This document shows, one piece after another, positions 18,062 through 27,947 of a stretch of 28,004 nucleotides of DNA. This stretch comes from Chara braunii (lineage: Eukaryota; Streptophyta; Charophyceae; Charales; Characeae), in contig BFEA01000009.1 of the NCBI GenBank assembly GCA_003427395.1, forward strand, positions 2,224,478-2,252,481, written 5' to 3'. The position numbers and the translations under genes are program-made. Under the pieces are notes generated by a model that was not told the DNA's origin, searched no databases, and saw only the letters and a program-made list of their open reading frames with translations. The stretch's first letter is position 1. Each line of letters begins with the position of its first letter.

Positions 18062-19416
18062 TTATTGGTCCACAATACGGAGACCTCTTCTTGCTCTTTC
18101 ATAGTAAGATACTATGTTCGGTGCAATTTCAATTAGCTCTTCCCTAGTAAACCAGCGGTCTTCACATAGATCTTGATATGCAAATCTGACTTTATATTGC
18201 CGCTGAGGTCTACCTTTGCGTGCAGTCTGGATAGTACTTTCAACAACGATCTTATCAACATCAAATTTTTCATCCATACTTGGAGGAATTGTTGACCTTC
18301 GACTGGGAAATAGTTCGTTAATTACACAAGGTAGGAACTTTGACGCGTCAAACACCGGGTAGGTATGCAAGTGCGGAGGTATCTCAATAACATAGGAGGG
18401 TCCATCCTCATCTCCTATCACATCCAATATTTGCCATGGTCCTCGATAGGCGGGTAACAACTTTTGAGAGGTGTTTTCTTCTGGGATAAACTCCTTCGAT
18501 TTTATCCAAACCAGATCTCCTACAGCGAACTGAGAAGGTCTCCTGTGTTTATTGGCCTGTTCGATCATTTGATGCTGCACTTTTATTATGTTTTCTGTTA
18601 CCTTTCCTAAATCTTTCTGATATTGCACTGCGAATTCTCTGGTTCCTGGCGGAAGTTTATAGACTCTATCCGGGTTTAAACAGTCTATAGGTCTTCGATG
18701 ACTCCATCCCAAATGTAACTCCATCGGAGTTCTGCAAGTAGACAAATACACAGAGTTATTATAGGCACTAACAACTTTGGGCAAATATTCATCCCAGTCA
18801 ACCTGATCGGGACGAATGTACATACGTAGTGTGTGCTGCAAAATCTTATTCATTTGCTCAGTTTGCCCATTTGTCTCAGGGTGTCGGCCTGATGACATTG
18901 TCAACTTAGAGTCATAGACACTCATTAGTTGCTATCATTGTTCACTGATGAACTGAGAGTCTCTGTCACTAATGGTAGTCAAGGGATGTCCGTAGTCTTT
19001 CACGCAATGGTTAAAGAACTCTCGAATTACTAAGTCAGTTTTAGCTTCCGCAGGCAATGCTACAAACATAACAAACTTGCCGAACCTATCAACAATTACC
19101 ATCACTTGGCTTTTCCCATTCCTGCTTTCACCTTAGTGTCCATGAAATCTATAGACACAGCGTCTCCAGGACCTGTTGGGATAGGCAAGGGCTTCAATAG
19201 GCCAAGGGGAGGTTGTGTTGTGCTTTTGTTCCGTTGGCACACTTGACAGACTTGCACATATGCAATGCATTCAGATTTCATTCGAGGCCAGGTGTAAGAA
19301 CGCAAGAGATTAGCGTAGGTTTTTCTCCACCCGAAATGACCTTCGGTGTCATGGCATTCCCCTAAGATCACACTTTTAATCTCTTCGTTATTTGGAATAC
19401 AAAGCCTATCTTGCAC
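18062..19416 (-). pseudogene. Integrase with chromodomain-like C terminus (pol 3' part)
   Basis: Integrase inserts the cDNA into the genome. The frame from 19416 has the HHCC zinc-binding domain: CHDTEGHFG (H-x4-H) and later CQVCQ (C-x2-C). The catalytic core begins with VSIDFMD (first Asp). After a frameshift near 19102 it continues with VMVIVDRFGKFV and ISDRDSQF (second Asp), then two stops in tandem near 18935. In the frame from 18925 the third acidic residue is seen in HPETNGQTEQMN. Downstream are YPVFDASKFLP and a chromodomain-like tail, VDKIVV...QYKVRF...CEDRWFTREEL...NIVSYYERA. Chromodomains can steer integration to marked chromatin. All three DDE residues survive, but the gene is broken. 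Confidence 0.92.
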
Positions 19417-19476
19417 ATCAGTTCTTTCAAACAGTGGTCCTTGGGTTACCTGATAGTTAGGAAACTATTGTGGCGC

Positions 19477-20740
19477 TTATTGAACATGTTTCGGCGTAGC
19501 GCCATAAACAAGATCAGTGGAATAAACATTCCTAATCTTATTTTGTAAATCGATGCGTATGTCTAAATACGTTACAAAAGCACTGAAGAAATCAGATCTT
19601 CGACTTAGTGCGTCATCAATAACGTTATACTTATCCTTTACTGGCTTTAACTCAAAATCGTATTGATCAACTTCCACAACCCACCTAGTCAGTTTAGGTG
19701 TCATCCGAGTCTGCATTTTTAGCCAGCGAAGTGTCTCATAATCTGAATACGCTTTGAAGTGGCGACACAGGAGATAATGACGCGAATAATCAAAAGCTAT
19801 AACTCTCTTTCATACGTGGAAGCGGTGACCTTCTCACTAGGCAGTCGTCGGGACATAAACTCAATAGGCCTGTATCCGTTTCCATCATCTTGTTGGAGTA
19901 CAACGCCTATCCCGTATTGATTGACGTCGGTAGTAACAACGAAAGGCAAAAAAGGATCAACAACTTTCAAAACCGGATAGTTAATCAAACATTTCTTAAG
20001 ACGCTTAAATGAAGACGTACAGTCTTGGTCCCACTTCCAAATCGTTTCTTTCTTCAATAGTCTGCAAAGAGGAGCAACAATTATCGTAAAGCATCTTACG
20101 AACTTACGGTAGTAGTTAGCCAATGCAAGGAACGATCGTAGTTCCGTCAATATACGCGAATTTGACCAATCTCGAATAGCTGCAATTTTTATGTCTTCCG
20201 GTTTAATTTCATCTTCATCCTATAACATGCCCCAAATATAGTACCTGATGCTTTGCCCACTCACACTTTTTCGGGTTCAGTTTCAACTTTGCCTCACGCA
20301 ACTTATTTAGCACAAGTCGAAGGTGCTCACAGTGTTCACTCAGATTTTTACTAAAAATCAAGATATCATCTATAGATATATAACAACGAATTTATCAAGC
20401 CATTCACGAAAAAGTTCATTCATGGTTCGTTGGAAAGTCACAGGTGCATTAGTAAGACCAAAGGGCAACACAATGAACTCATAGTGCCCATACCTTGTAC
20501 GAAAGGCAGTCTTATATTGGTCTTCTGGTTCTACCTCAATTTGACTTCAGATCAATTTTCCTAAAGTACCTGCTCCCTTGAACTCGATCCAGCAAATCAT
20601 CAACTCTGGGTAATGGTTTAGCATTCTTAATAGTTATATCATTTTATCTCCTATAATCAATACTCATGCGGACCCCGCCATCTTTCTTCGGCACAAATAG
20701 CACTGACGCACCATAAGGCGAGGAGTTAGGCCTTATCCAT
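19477..20740 (-). pseudogene. Reverse transcriptase and RNase H (pol middle part)
   Basis: In order on the minus strand: [42 protein letters not shown] (motif A), QIEVEPEDQYKTAF, FIVLPFGLTNAP (motif B), the DDILIFSK block (motif C), KCEWAKHQVLYLGHVI, then LRSFLALANYYRKFV. RNase H follows: VVTTDVNQYGIGVVLQQ, YEREL, HYLLCRHFKAYSDYETLRW and YNVIDDALSRR. Frameshifts lie near 20737, 20555, 20372, 20222 and 19790. At 20365-20380 the YxDD active site carries a 2-nt insertion, apparently an extra TA, which puts the two Asp codons (20370-20365) out of frame with the upstream Tyr. Stops also appear, for example after SIDYRR. It cannot make an active enzyme. Confidence 0.92.
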
Positions 20741-21480
20741 CCCTTTCCAACATTTCATCGAGTTGGGTTCGCAGTTCATCAAATTCTTTGAGTGACATTC
20801 TATAAATCGGACCCTTTGAAATCTGGCTTCCAGGGATAACTTCAATGCGATGTTTGATTGGTCGTTCCACCCCGCTTGGGGCCTCTCTCACATCTGCGAA
20901 TTCTTTCAGAATTTTCTCAATCTCTGGGGATCTTGCCGCTTCCTTAGCTTCACCTTTCTTAACTGGGCGCACATATGCCACAAACACTTGATCATATAAA
21001 TTATGCTTTTTCACATGGCGGGCGAATGCGGGGGCACTCATACAACAATGCAAGCTGCTTTCCTTACCAGATTCATGGAATAGGCGGATTTTCTTCTTTC
21101 CACCCTGCGGACTAGGGAACCAACATTCATGATCCCTTAATTTTATATCCGCATCTGCAGCTTTACCCCAATCCATGCCTAAAAGAATGTCAAAAGGGAG
21201 ACTATCTTCCACCAAGAGAGTCAGAGAGTGGAGAACGCGTTCCACCTTCCCCTCTGCTTCGAGCCGAAAGTATGTTTGAATCCCTTCAACATATCTATCT
21301 AACACAATTTCGCTATTATTTGTTAATTTACTTACTACGGGCTCATCTAGCTGTTTAACCCTTAGCCCGAGACGCTACTTTTGCAAACCCTTCTTACTTA
21401 TATAGCTAAGTGTTGATCCGCTATCAACCAATCCACTCACTCTTACTTGCAATTATTAACTGTCCCTTACGTTTTTTCAT
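20733..21480 (-). pseudogene. Aspartic protease and protease-RT linker (pol 5' part)
   Basis: The frame contains the retropepsin active-site motif as VSGLVDSGSTLSYISK, with DSG at 21425-21417, and the C-terminal protease motif as PFDILLGMDWGKAAD. An in-frame TAG at 21377 interrupts the domain soon after DSG. After the protease the linker runs to RHVKKHNLYDQVFVAYV and the pre-RT segment IKHRIEVIPGSQISKGPIYR with [17 protein letters not shown], ending at a stop near 20733 where a frameshift separates it from RT. The frame differs from that of Gag upstream, which could reflect a programmed -1 shift in the ancestor or an indel. I cannot tell which. Confidence 0.88.
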
Positions 21481-21679
21481 TTCGGTCCAGGCTTTGCGAC
21501 GAGTGACCAACTACCTATGCCAGCAAGGGATCCACCTAGAGAGGTACATACACTAACTACCTCTGGACAGTTAACTAGGTGGGGACCGTCTTTCTTTTCA
21601 GTTTCTGTCAGAAAAACCTTTGGATGGGAGGATGTCTTTCTATTTACATCTGAAGTTCCTGTAGAGGGAACTGAGACCC

Positions 21680-23719
21680 CTACTGATTGTTCCTTTTTGG
21701 TACCTTATTATCTGGGCAATAGGAAACAATGTGGTTGGGGTCACCAAATTTAAGGCACTGGTCGACAACTTTTCTTTCTTGCCAGACTTTCTTTATAGTT
21801 CTCAACTTTTCCCAAGGTCTGTCTTCCGGCAAACCAGGATGGGGTGGATATGGTTTATCCCAATTCTCATACCATGTGCCTCTTCCTCTACTCCAAGTGG
21901 AGTTGAAACCTCGGCCACCTTGCGAGGGACCATTACCCCTTCCACCCACATAGTAGCTACCTTCGCCACCACCCCTCTGGGTGCCAGGTCCTCTTCCTCC
22001 ACAACCGCGGCCTCCTCTACCTCGGCCACGACCTCCTCTACCTCGGTCACGACCTCTTCCTTGTCGCTCTCCCCCGCGGGCTACAACGGCCGCGTAGTCC
22101 CCCTCCTGAACTACCGTACCATTGGGAGCTCCCTCCAGACCATAGTCTATTTGGTCGTAGGAGAGAGTCTCGGCACCTCCTTCTTCAAAGGTTAGAGGGA
22201 GGTTGTCTTTCCCAGGTATATTCCTTGAGATTGTGCGGTTCTGCCACTTCTTTCCCGCTTGCAAATCTTTCCAGTAATGGCAATAATTTACTTCTGTCAG
22301 GAAGCCAGCATGATCTAGTACGATCTTGCTGAATTTCTCATAAGTCATCCCCTCTTCTTTGGTGCGGGGATATAATTGAGTGCGGAGAGGATCGGGTAGT
22401 GCTCTTGTAAAACTATTCAGAATTTGCGTCGGGGTAAGTCCATGTTCAACGCATTGCAGAAGTTCATCCATGATAGATTTAAGTGCGGATACACTTTTTC
22501 ATTTTCTATCAGCGATATTCAAGATTAACATTTCAGTTATTCGGGCTAAATTTTTATCTTCAAATCGTTCCCGAATTGTTTTAAAGAAATCTTCACTACG
22601 AGTTTGCTGTGAATACTCTACCATAGACTGACAATTAGCTTCCCTCTGTAAGGAAATTGAAAAACTCATTGCATCTCCGGCCATCCACGAACTGGCCATG
22701 AGAACCCTGTCCCAATACGAAATACGTTGCCCGTACACATAGGACTCAACTGCTGCAATCTAGTGCAAAACACTTTCTTCCTTCTTGCCAGTGTATGTCC
22801 ATGATACCTTTACTTTTATTTTCTTAACTTCCCCTACGTCTTCTTGCAACACTCCCTTTTTCTTCTTATCTTCGTCTCCATCTCCTCCATCTCCTCCACC
22901 ACTACTTACTAATTTCTTAATCACGACGGGGGTTAGAGTTTTGTTGATATGCTCGTCTAATTTTACAATATATGCTTGTACATGTTGGTCTACTTCTGCT
23001 GCAGATCTTTGCAGGAAGGTATTTCAGACTCCCTCAAACTCATACTGGTGAGCTTCAACTTTCTGCAAGGTCTTGTTCATCGCCGCCAACTCTTGTTTTG
23101 TATGAAGAGTTGTTGCTGTTAAGAGGGCAAGTTGTTCTTCGGTTGCTGTTTATGTTTCCTTCTGCGCCTGTAATTCTCTTTGCAACCTTTCACCCTCTGC
23201 ATGCAATCTTTTCCTCTCTTTGAGCTCTTGTCGTTTTGCTGCTAACAACATTTTAATGTGCAGTTCTGCTCGTTTTTCTTCTAGCAAAAGTTCCCTTTCC
23301 CTTTTATCTTTAATGGATGTCAATTTTGTGACAAACGTGTCCCTTTCTTCCTCTGTCTCTTCAATCCTGTCACTGGAATAACTATACTGGTCATACTTGT
23401 TTAAGGGACCGACCTGTATATTCCACCCACCATACTGACTGCTTTCGCCTTTTCCAGTTTGATGTCTGATGAGTCTGTTATTAGCAGGCTCATCTTCTTC
23501 TTTTATACTCCTTAATTCCTCCTACAATTCCTTTTCCATTCTCTCTTTCAATTCCTCTTTCATCTTTTTTTCTTCCATTTGCACTTTCTTTTTCATCTCT
23601 TCCTCTTTGTGTCTCTTTCTATTTTCTTTCTCTTTCTTTTTTTCAGCCTGCCGACGTTCTACTTCAGCCTGTTCTGCAGCCGAGGGCCTTGGCTTCACAT
23701 TGTCTGATTACATCATCAT
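21680..23719 (-). pseudogene. Gag with coiled-coil N-terminal extension and zinc knuckle, five or more stops
   Basis: Gag forms the virus-like particle and binds RNA. One frame can be followed from about 23719 to 21680. A Lys/Glu-rich region (for example EEEMKKKVQMEEKKMKEEL) predicts a long coiled coil, with an acidic/Gly linker and a Lys-rich VKVSWTYTGKKEESVLH. The retrotransposon-gag core follows: YGQRISYWDRVLMASSWM, FFKTIRERFED and LNSFTRALPDPLRTQLYP. An RGG-rich stretch (GRGRDRGRGGRGRGRGGR) comes before the zinc knuckle. The knuckle reads CLKFGDPNHIVSYC, where the second Cys of CCHC is Phe (codon 21748-21746). In-frame stops are at 23524, 23152, 23026, 22762 and 22501, and probably 23710. 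No frameshift is needed to follow it. The original start is not identifiable. Confidence 0.88.
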
Positions 23720-24460
23720 ACGGGAGGTGCATATCCCCCCAAAGCCCAGAGGAAAGAATATTCTAAAAAGGGGCCCCAGCAACACTGATAGGGCCAACAA
23801 CCCCTGCATGGGATAATTGTCCATTGTGGGTGTTAGCACAAGAATGACCTCCGCTGGCCCACCAAGTAGATACCCCAGATCCTAGTATGTCTTTTGTGTG
23901 GATGAGATCTGTAACTTTTTTATTTTAAGTATGGATGTCGCTGTTTCAGAATAATGAAATTTGATAATGCAAAAGATATGTACTATTTTCCTAATCAATA
24001 TGCAAAGTAGGAACTTTTTTTTTTCCCCCCTTCCATCGTCCTTTGTTTGCTGTCTGTTTAGTTAATTAGTTGGTCTATGCCTTCAATGGTCCTGTCTGGT
24101 CACTTTCGTGAGAGAAGGTAGCCAGGTGATACTCAAACTTACTTCAAAAACAAATTCAGTTTACCACGATTATCTCAGCTCTCAGCTTCTGACACTCTAA
24201 CATGGCAGTACACAATTCCTTGACTCAACCTTCCTTCCCTACCTATCGACAGACCAGATGGACAACACGAAGACCAGATTTTGACTCTCTAATCCTAGTT
24301 GTCAGTTCAGACCAGACCACGGGTTTCGTCCAGACAGCACCAACGACCACTAGAATGGAGGGGAAGAGATACACGACACACATATTTGCAATCAATCGAG
24401 GTAAGTGTGGCAGGAGGTTCTTCTCTGCTTTGTAGCAGTTAATGAAGACTCCACATTCGC

Positions 24461-24496
24461 TCCAATCACTCCAATCGCTCCAATCGCTCCAATCGC
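24461..24496 (+). repeat. 9-bp minisatellite, four copies
   Basis: The unit TCCAATCGC occurs four times in tandem (the first with one change), with a degenerate fifth just before. It lies in the untranslated region between the primer-binding site and Gag of the LTR element. Confidence 0.9.
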
Positions 24497-24653
24497 AAGT
24501 AAGTCTTCTCCTCCTTAACCCCGTCTTCTTCGGCCCATTTCCCCCTCTATCCCAATCCAACACCTCTTCACCTCAACTCTCACCAACTGTACTCAAACTA
24601 GCTTATCCTCCTCGCCGGCCTTTATCATGCCAGCGCGTCCAGTGAGAGTAACA

Positions 24654-24671
24654 AGTTCTGCTCCGATACCA
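24654..24671 (-). promoter_or_regulatory. tRNA primer-binding site (initiator Met)
   Basis: On the minus strand, four bases after the inner end of the 5' LTR, TGGTATCGGAGCAGAAC begins at 24671. The 3' end of plant initiator-Met tRNA is complementary to TGGTATCAGAGC, so 11 of the first 12 bases match. This fixes the orientation and the inner LTR border. tRNA-iMet priming is usual for plant Ty3/gypsy and Ty1/copia elements. Confidence 0.85.
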
Positions 24672-24675
24672 AATT

Positions 24676-25776
24676 TGCAAGGAACCCGACTGTTGGTCAC
24701 TTGCTGGAGTGCATCAGATCACACTCATATACGATGATTTCACAGATTGTGAAGTCTCACACAAAGCCCAATAGAAGATTAATGATAACCAGGAAGCTCA
24801 ACTCAGGTATCAGACCCAAGTTTAGAGAGAGAGAACATCGTGAGTTCAAAGTTTATAGCGCTGACTAGAGTTACAAGTCTCCTTCGATCAACATGAATTC
24901 CAAGTCTGGCGCTCATCAGCGCCAGCTGCCAAACGTCAACAACAACGCTCAATAGGTAAGTGTCACCATAACTCACACTTCCCTCACTCTCGTCTGCCTT
25001 TTTCTCTCTCCCCCTCTATGTCTATAGTCCTGGTCTACCTTCAATCATCATGCATGCACACTCCCTATCACACGAGGATCTACTCTGAATACTACTCACT
25101 GGTATCTCCTATTGACTATCCCTACTAACATACTAACTAGCGCTGGCACAACAATGACTGCCTTCCCTCTTGCCAGCACTCTCTTCCTTCCCTCATAGCG
25201 CTGCTCTTCAGCCTAGCACAACTCACACATATCTAAAGCGCAAGTGCCACGACACTTCGACACTCTCATGCGAACTGAGCATCTGCCAAACGGGAGGCTG
25301 ACCAGTCATTTATAGTGTTGGACTGGTCTGGCGTGGCCTGCGTTCAACCTCAAGTGTCCCTGGGACTCCTACCCAGTACCCATCGTTGCAAAGTGTGTGT
25401 CCCAGTGTCTTTTCCCATGGTCTGCTGCTGCTTTGGGCCATCAGGCCTGTCTTCTGGACTCCTGGTCTGAATCAGGACTGACTCGTGGAATTATGACTGA
25501 ATTGGGACTGTAGCCATTGACTTATTGCCGAACAAACATGACTTTTTATCGAAGAGACATGACCCTAACTCAGTCTTGAAAACTGTGTCCGATACGTGTT
25601 CGTGCAGGACCTGTTTGTGACCTTTCGAAACAACTTTTCATTTCATTATGGATGGGACGTATGCCTCAGGGAACTTTATCTTTTGAGTTGCTGCTCGTGA
25701 ATTTAAGTTCTGGCCGACAGAGCCCCTTGCTGTTGGGGTACTCATCTGGGGCTTAATTCGTAAAGGCCTTTTTACT
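24676..25776 (-). repeat. 5' LTR of the Ty3/gypsy element
   Basis: Direct repeat of 16927-18025 with scattered substitutions and a few small indels. It carries the same internal 8-bp hairpin at 24906-24925. On the minus strand it should hold the element's promoter, but I could not identify a TATA box with confidence. Its outer end near 25776 is set by loss of similarity to the other LTR. Confidence 0.93.
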
Positions 25777-25866
25777 ATGTACAACACATGAGGAAGAAAA
25801 AAAGAAAACATCCCTTATGTTGTGATTGTGATCGGAATCACGACGCTACAGTAGTAGTGTGAGTAT

Positions 25867-26312
25867 GGGTCTCGCTCCACTACTGTCCGCTGTACGATTT
25901 CATATAGTTGGACATCGCTCCACTTACTATGCGAAACGTACCTTGAAAACTCGGTGTATAAATGTCAGATGGCACCCTCCAGGTTCACCATACGATTCTG
26001 TATAGTTCCCAACCTGCACAAGTTGTTATTCCGAGGGTGGTCGAAGGAGGCCTCCATTCGAACGTGAAATCGGATAGTCCACCTGGAGTCTGGGCCAACA
26101 AATTGTTGTCTTGTAGTGCTCTAAGGGTGTTTTGGTCTGAACTTCCAGGCGACTGGAAGCTCAAGCGTTTCGCTAGCAAACTCAGGAATTGGAGACTTAT
26201 ATAGCAGATAGTAAGTGGAGCGACGCCTGGTTTTATACGTTTTTTCACGCTCTGACAACTATGCATCAGCTATACGAAATTGTGTATAGTGGACAGTAGT
26301 GGAGTGAGACCC
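25867..26312. mobile_element. MITE-like element with ~40-bp terminal inverted repeats
   Basis: The left end GGGTCTCGCTCCACTACTGT and right end (complement) GGGTCTCACTCCACTACTGT match at 19 of 20, and similarity continues to about 40 bp (a TATAG block on both sides). A second perfect 16-bp inverted pair, 25915-25930 and 26208-26223, lies inside (TCGCTCCACTTACTAT). The element is 446 bp with no coding domain. TAT on both flanks (25864-25866 and 26313-26315) could be a 3-bp target duplication, as in PIF/Harbinger-type elements. The superfamily is not certain. Confidence 0.8.
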
Positions 26313-26505
26313 TATGAGGTGAGTGAGTCAGTTACTTGCCCGGCGTGGAATACGCCCTGCCTCGTTGGCAGGGCACCACAACCACATGAAAGGAAGAAAA
26401 TAAAACAAAAACAAAAACAAAAGCAATCGTGTTCCACACATAATGGCCAGATACATTCCTCAGTGCACTGGTCTGACTTCCACCTCCGTGAGGGCCTTCC
26501 TCCCC

Positions 26506-27200
26506 TTTTTTTTTTTTTTTTTTTTTTTTTTGGGAACAAAGCTCCAATCTATTTGTGGTGAGCAACACGTGCTGGGAACCGGACCCAGCGTCCCGTATGG
26601 AAATTTACATAGGATTTCGAAAATTCCGAAAGATTTAAGATACCGGGGCCATTACCCGACTATGGCTAAGAAAAGTTGGAGATACAGAGAAAATTGCTAC
26701 AACAAACCACAGTAATAGGCAAATTTCAGAAAACGACTCAGAAACCCCCCATCAATCCTCTTTGCCTCCCTCCGGCAAGACTTACTGCAGCAGAGCCACC
26801 ATCTCCACTGCTGTTGTACCCTATTTCCATCCTACGAGCTAGCCCCCTCACTAATAGGACGCTTGATATCCAACCATCTACTTATCCCACTCACCCCTTT
26901 TGAGAAATTTAGGAAAAATTTCAAGAATTTTAGGAAAAAAAATTAGAGAAACGAAAATTAGAGTTGAAACCACCACCAATCCAAACCAAACCCACACTAC
27001 AGGCGAGAAACCGTCACTCAAGCTTTCAGTCCTCCTACCAGAAGTCGCCAGTTCTCACACCCCCCTTGCTAGGGTTACAAGGCAACACAAACTGCCCCAG
27101 CACATAACTAACTGCTTTCTGACGGACAGGAAGTGTCTTCCTCCCTCGACAACTTCCTTAGCTGCCAAACCCCCTACTGGGTTACAGGGTCACTGCCCTA
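26506..27200 (-). mobile_element. Family A retroposon copy 3
   Basis: A 26-T run (26506-26531) is followed by GGGAACAAAGCTCCAATCTA, GAGCAACACGTGCTGGGAAC and TACCGGGGCCATTACCCGAC, matching copy 2 closely. One ~185-bp unit follows at about 26756-26900 (CTCCGGCAAGACTTACTGCA, CCCTATTTCCATCCTAC). Further on, 27030-27095 and 27160-27200 hold inverted fragments of the GTGTTGCC-TTGTAACCCTAGC motif seen in copy 1. It has one tandem unit, whereas copy 2 has four or five. Confidence 0.7.
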
Positions 27201-27340
27201 GCATCAGCTACGTTGAAAGAGGTGGTTATGCCTTTCACCCTCGACATAACTCCAATGGCCTCAGACTCCTCCCCATGGTCACAAAGCTACTGCTCCAGCA
27301 CCTATGCCATAGTTTTTTGTTTTTTTTAAGGAAGTTTTTC

Positions 27341-27385
27341 ATGCCCGGCTGGGCACCCGGGCATGACGCCCGGGGTACCCAGGCG
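27341..27385. repeat. GC-rich inverted-repeat words
   Basis: ATGCCCGG (27341-27348) and CCGGGCAT (27357-27364) form an 8-bp hairpin. GCCCGGGGTACCCAGGC follows, itself largely palindromic. The island sits between T-runs (27313-27328) and A/T-runs (27389-27431). Confidence 0.7.
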
Positions 27386-27387
27386 TG

Positions 27388-27545
27388 CAAAAAAAATAAA
27401 AAATAAAAAGTAATAATTTTTTTTTTTTTTTGCCTTTCTGCTTTCCCAGAGGACCCCAAATCCGGGCTCGTTTCATTTTTTGAGAGTTGGCTGTCAAGAG
27501 GGGGGAAGGGGGTTATAAATTGTTTTTAAAGGGACTAAGAGCTAT
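27388..27545. other. AT-rich spacer with poly(T)
   Basis: A-rich sequence at 27388-27410 is followed by a T-run at about 27417-27431. No gene or transposon end is seen. Confidence 0.6.
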
Positions 27546-27640
27546 GTAACACCCGCGCGTCCGCGGGGTCGAGCTCGGATCGCGGACCCAAATGCGTCCG
27601 CATCCGCGGCCTACCTGGTCCGCACCGCGGACCCGATTTT
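27545..27640. repeat. GC island of GTCCGC/GCGGAC words
   Basis: TCCGC or GCGGA words occur six or more times in both orientations within about 75 bp: near 27560, 27583, 27597, 27604, 27619 and 27626. The organisation resembles the GTTCGG/CCGAAC islands at 889-1530 (short words in both orientations inside AT-rich DNA), but the word is different. Confidence 0.65.
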
Positions 27641-27687
27641 ACACGAATTTTCCTGAATTAAATAATAGGTAAAAAAAAACAAAACAA

Positions 27688-27728
27688 ATATGGGGTTGTA
27701 GGGAATTTTAAGCCCTACAACCCCATAT
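27688..27728. repeat. Perfect 16-bp inverted repeat (hairpin)
   Basis: ATATGGGGTTGTAGGG (27688-27703) is exactly complementary to 27713-27728, with a 9-nt AT-rich spacer. It is flanked by an A-rich run on the left and a T-run on the right (from 27732), which extends the complementarity imperfectly to about 30 bp per arm. It could be a foldback element remnant or a small-RNA hairpin. No coding sequence overlaps it convincingly. Confidence 0.9.
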
Positions 27729-27731
27729 ACA

Positions 27732-27947
27732 TTTTTTTTTTAATCCGACTTTGTTTAGGATTTTTTTAAAATCAAAAACGAAATTGGATTTAAAGAAAAT
27801 TAAAAAAAAAAATATAAGGAAAGACAAGAATTTTTTTTGGTCATTTTTTATCATGAGATATATGGTCCGTGAGTTTACCTGTAATTTTTTAGAAATGAAT
27901 TTATGTTTTTTGCAGAAGTATGAGGTGTTTTGAAAAAATGCAGATGC
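27732..27947. other. AT-rich stretch, nothing recognised
   Basis: A- and T-runs with a short frame at 27751-27933 that has no recognisable motif. Nothing further is supported. Confidence 0.6.

Larger units (their letters stand above)
16927..25776 (-). mobile_element. Ty3/gypsy LTR retrotransposon, chromovirus type, degenerate
   Basis: The 8.85-kb element is read on the minus strand: 5' LTR (24676-25776), primer-binding site, Gag (23719-21680), protease, RT, RNase H, integrase with chromodomain-like C terminus (to 18062) and 3' LTR (16927-18025). This order (integrase after RNase H) is that of Ty3/gypsy, and the chromodomain places it among chromoviruses. The LTRs differ at about 25 of the first 330 bases, so it is an old insertion. 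All coding parts have stops or frameshifts. A candidate 4-bp flanking duplication (CTAT at 16923-16926 and about 25774-25777) is weak because the LTR ends are uncertain by several bases. Confidence 0.95.

Noticed and set aside
21722-22195. Plus-strand frames rich in Thr/Ser over the Gag region
   Set aside because: They are antisense shadows of the RGG-rich stretch of Gag, whose minus-strand frame shows clear homology.
24243-24563. Minus-strand frame with SDWSDWSDW repeat
   Set aside because: It is just a translation of the 9-bp minisatellite at 24461-24496 in the LTR element's leader.
25878-26301. CACTA-type transposon (CACTACTGTCC at both ends)
   Set aside because: The inverted repeat continues outward for 11 more bases to GGGTCTC, so CACTA is internal and not terminal.
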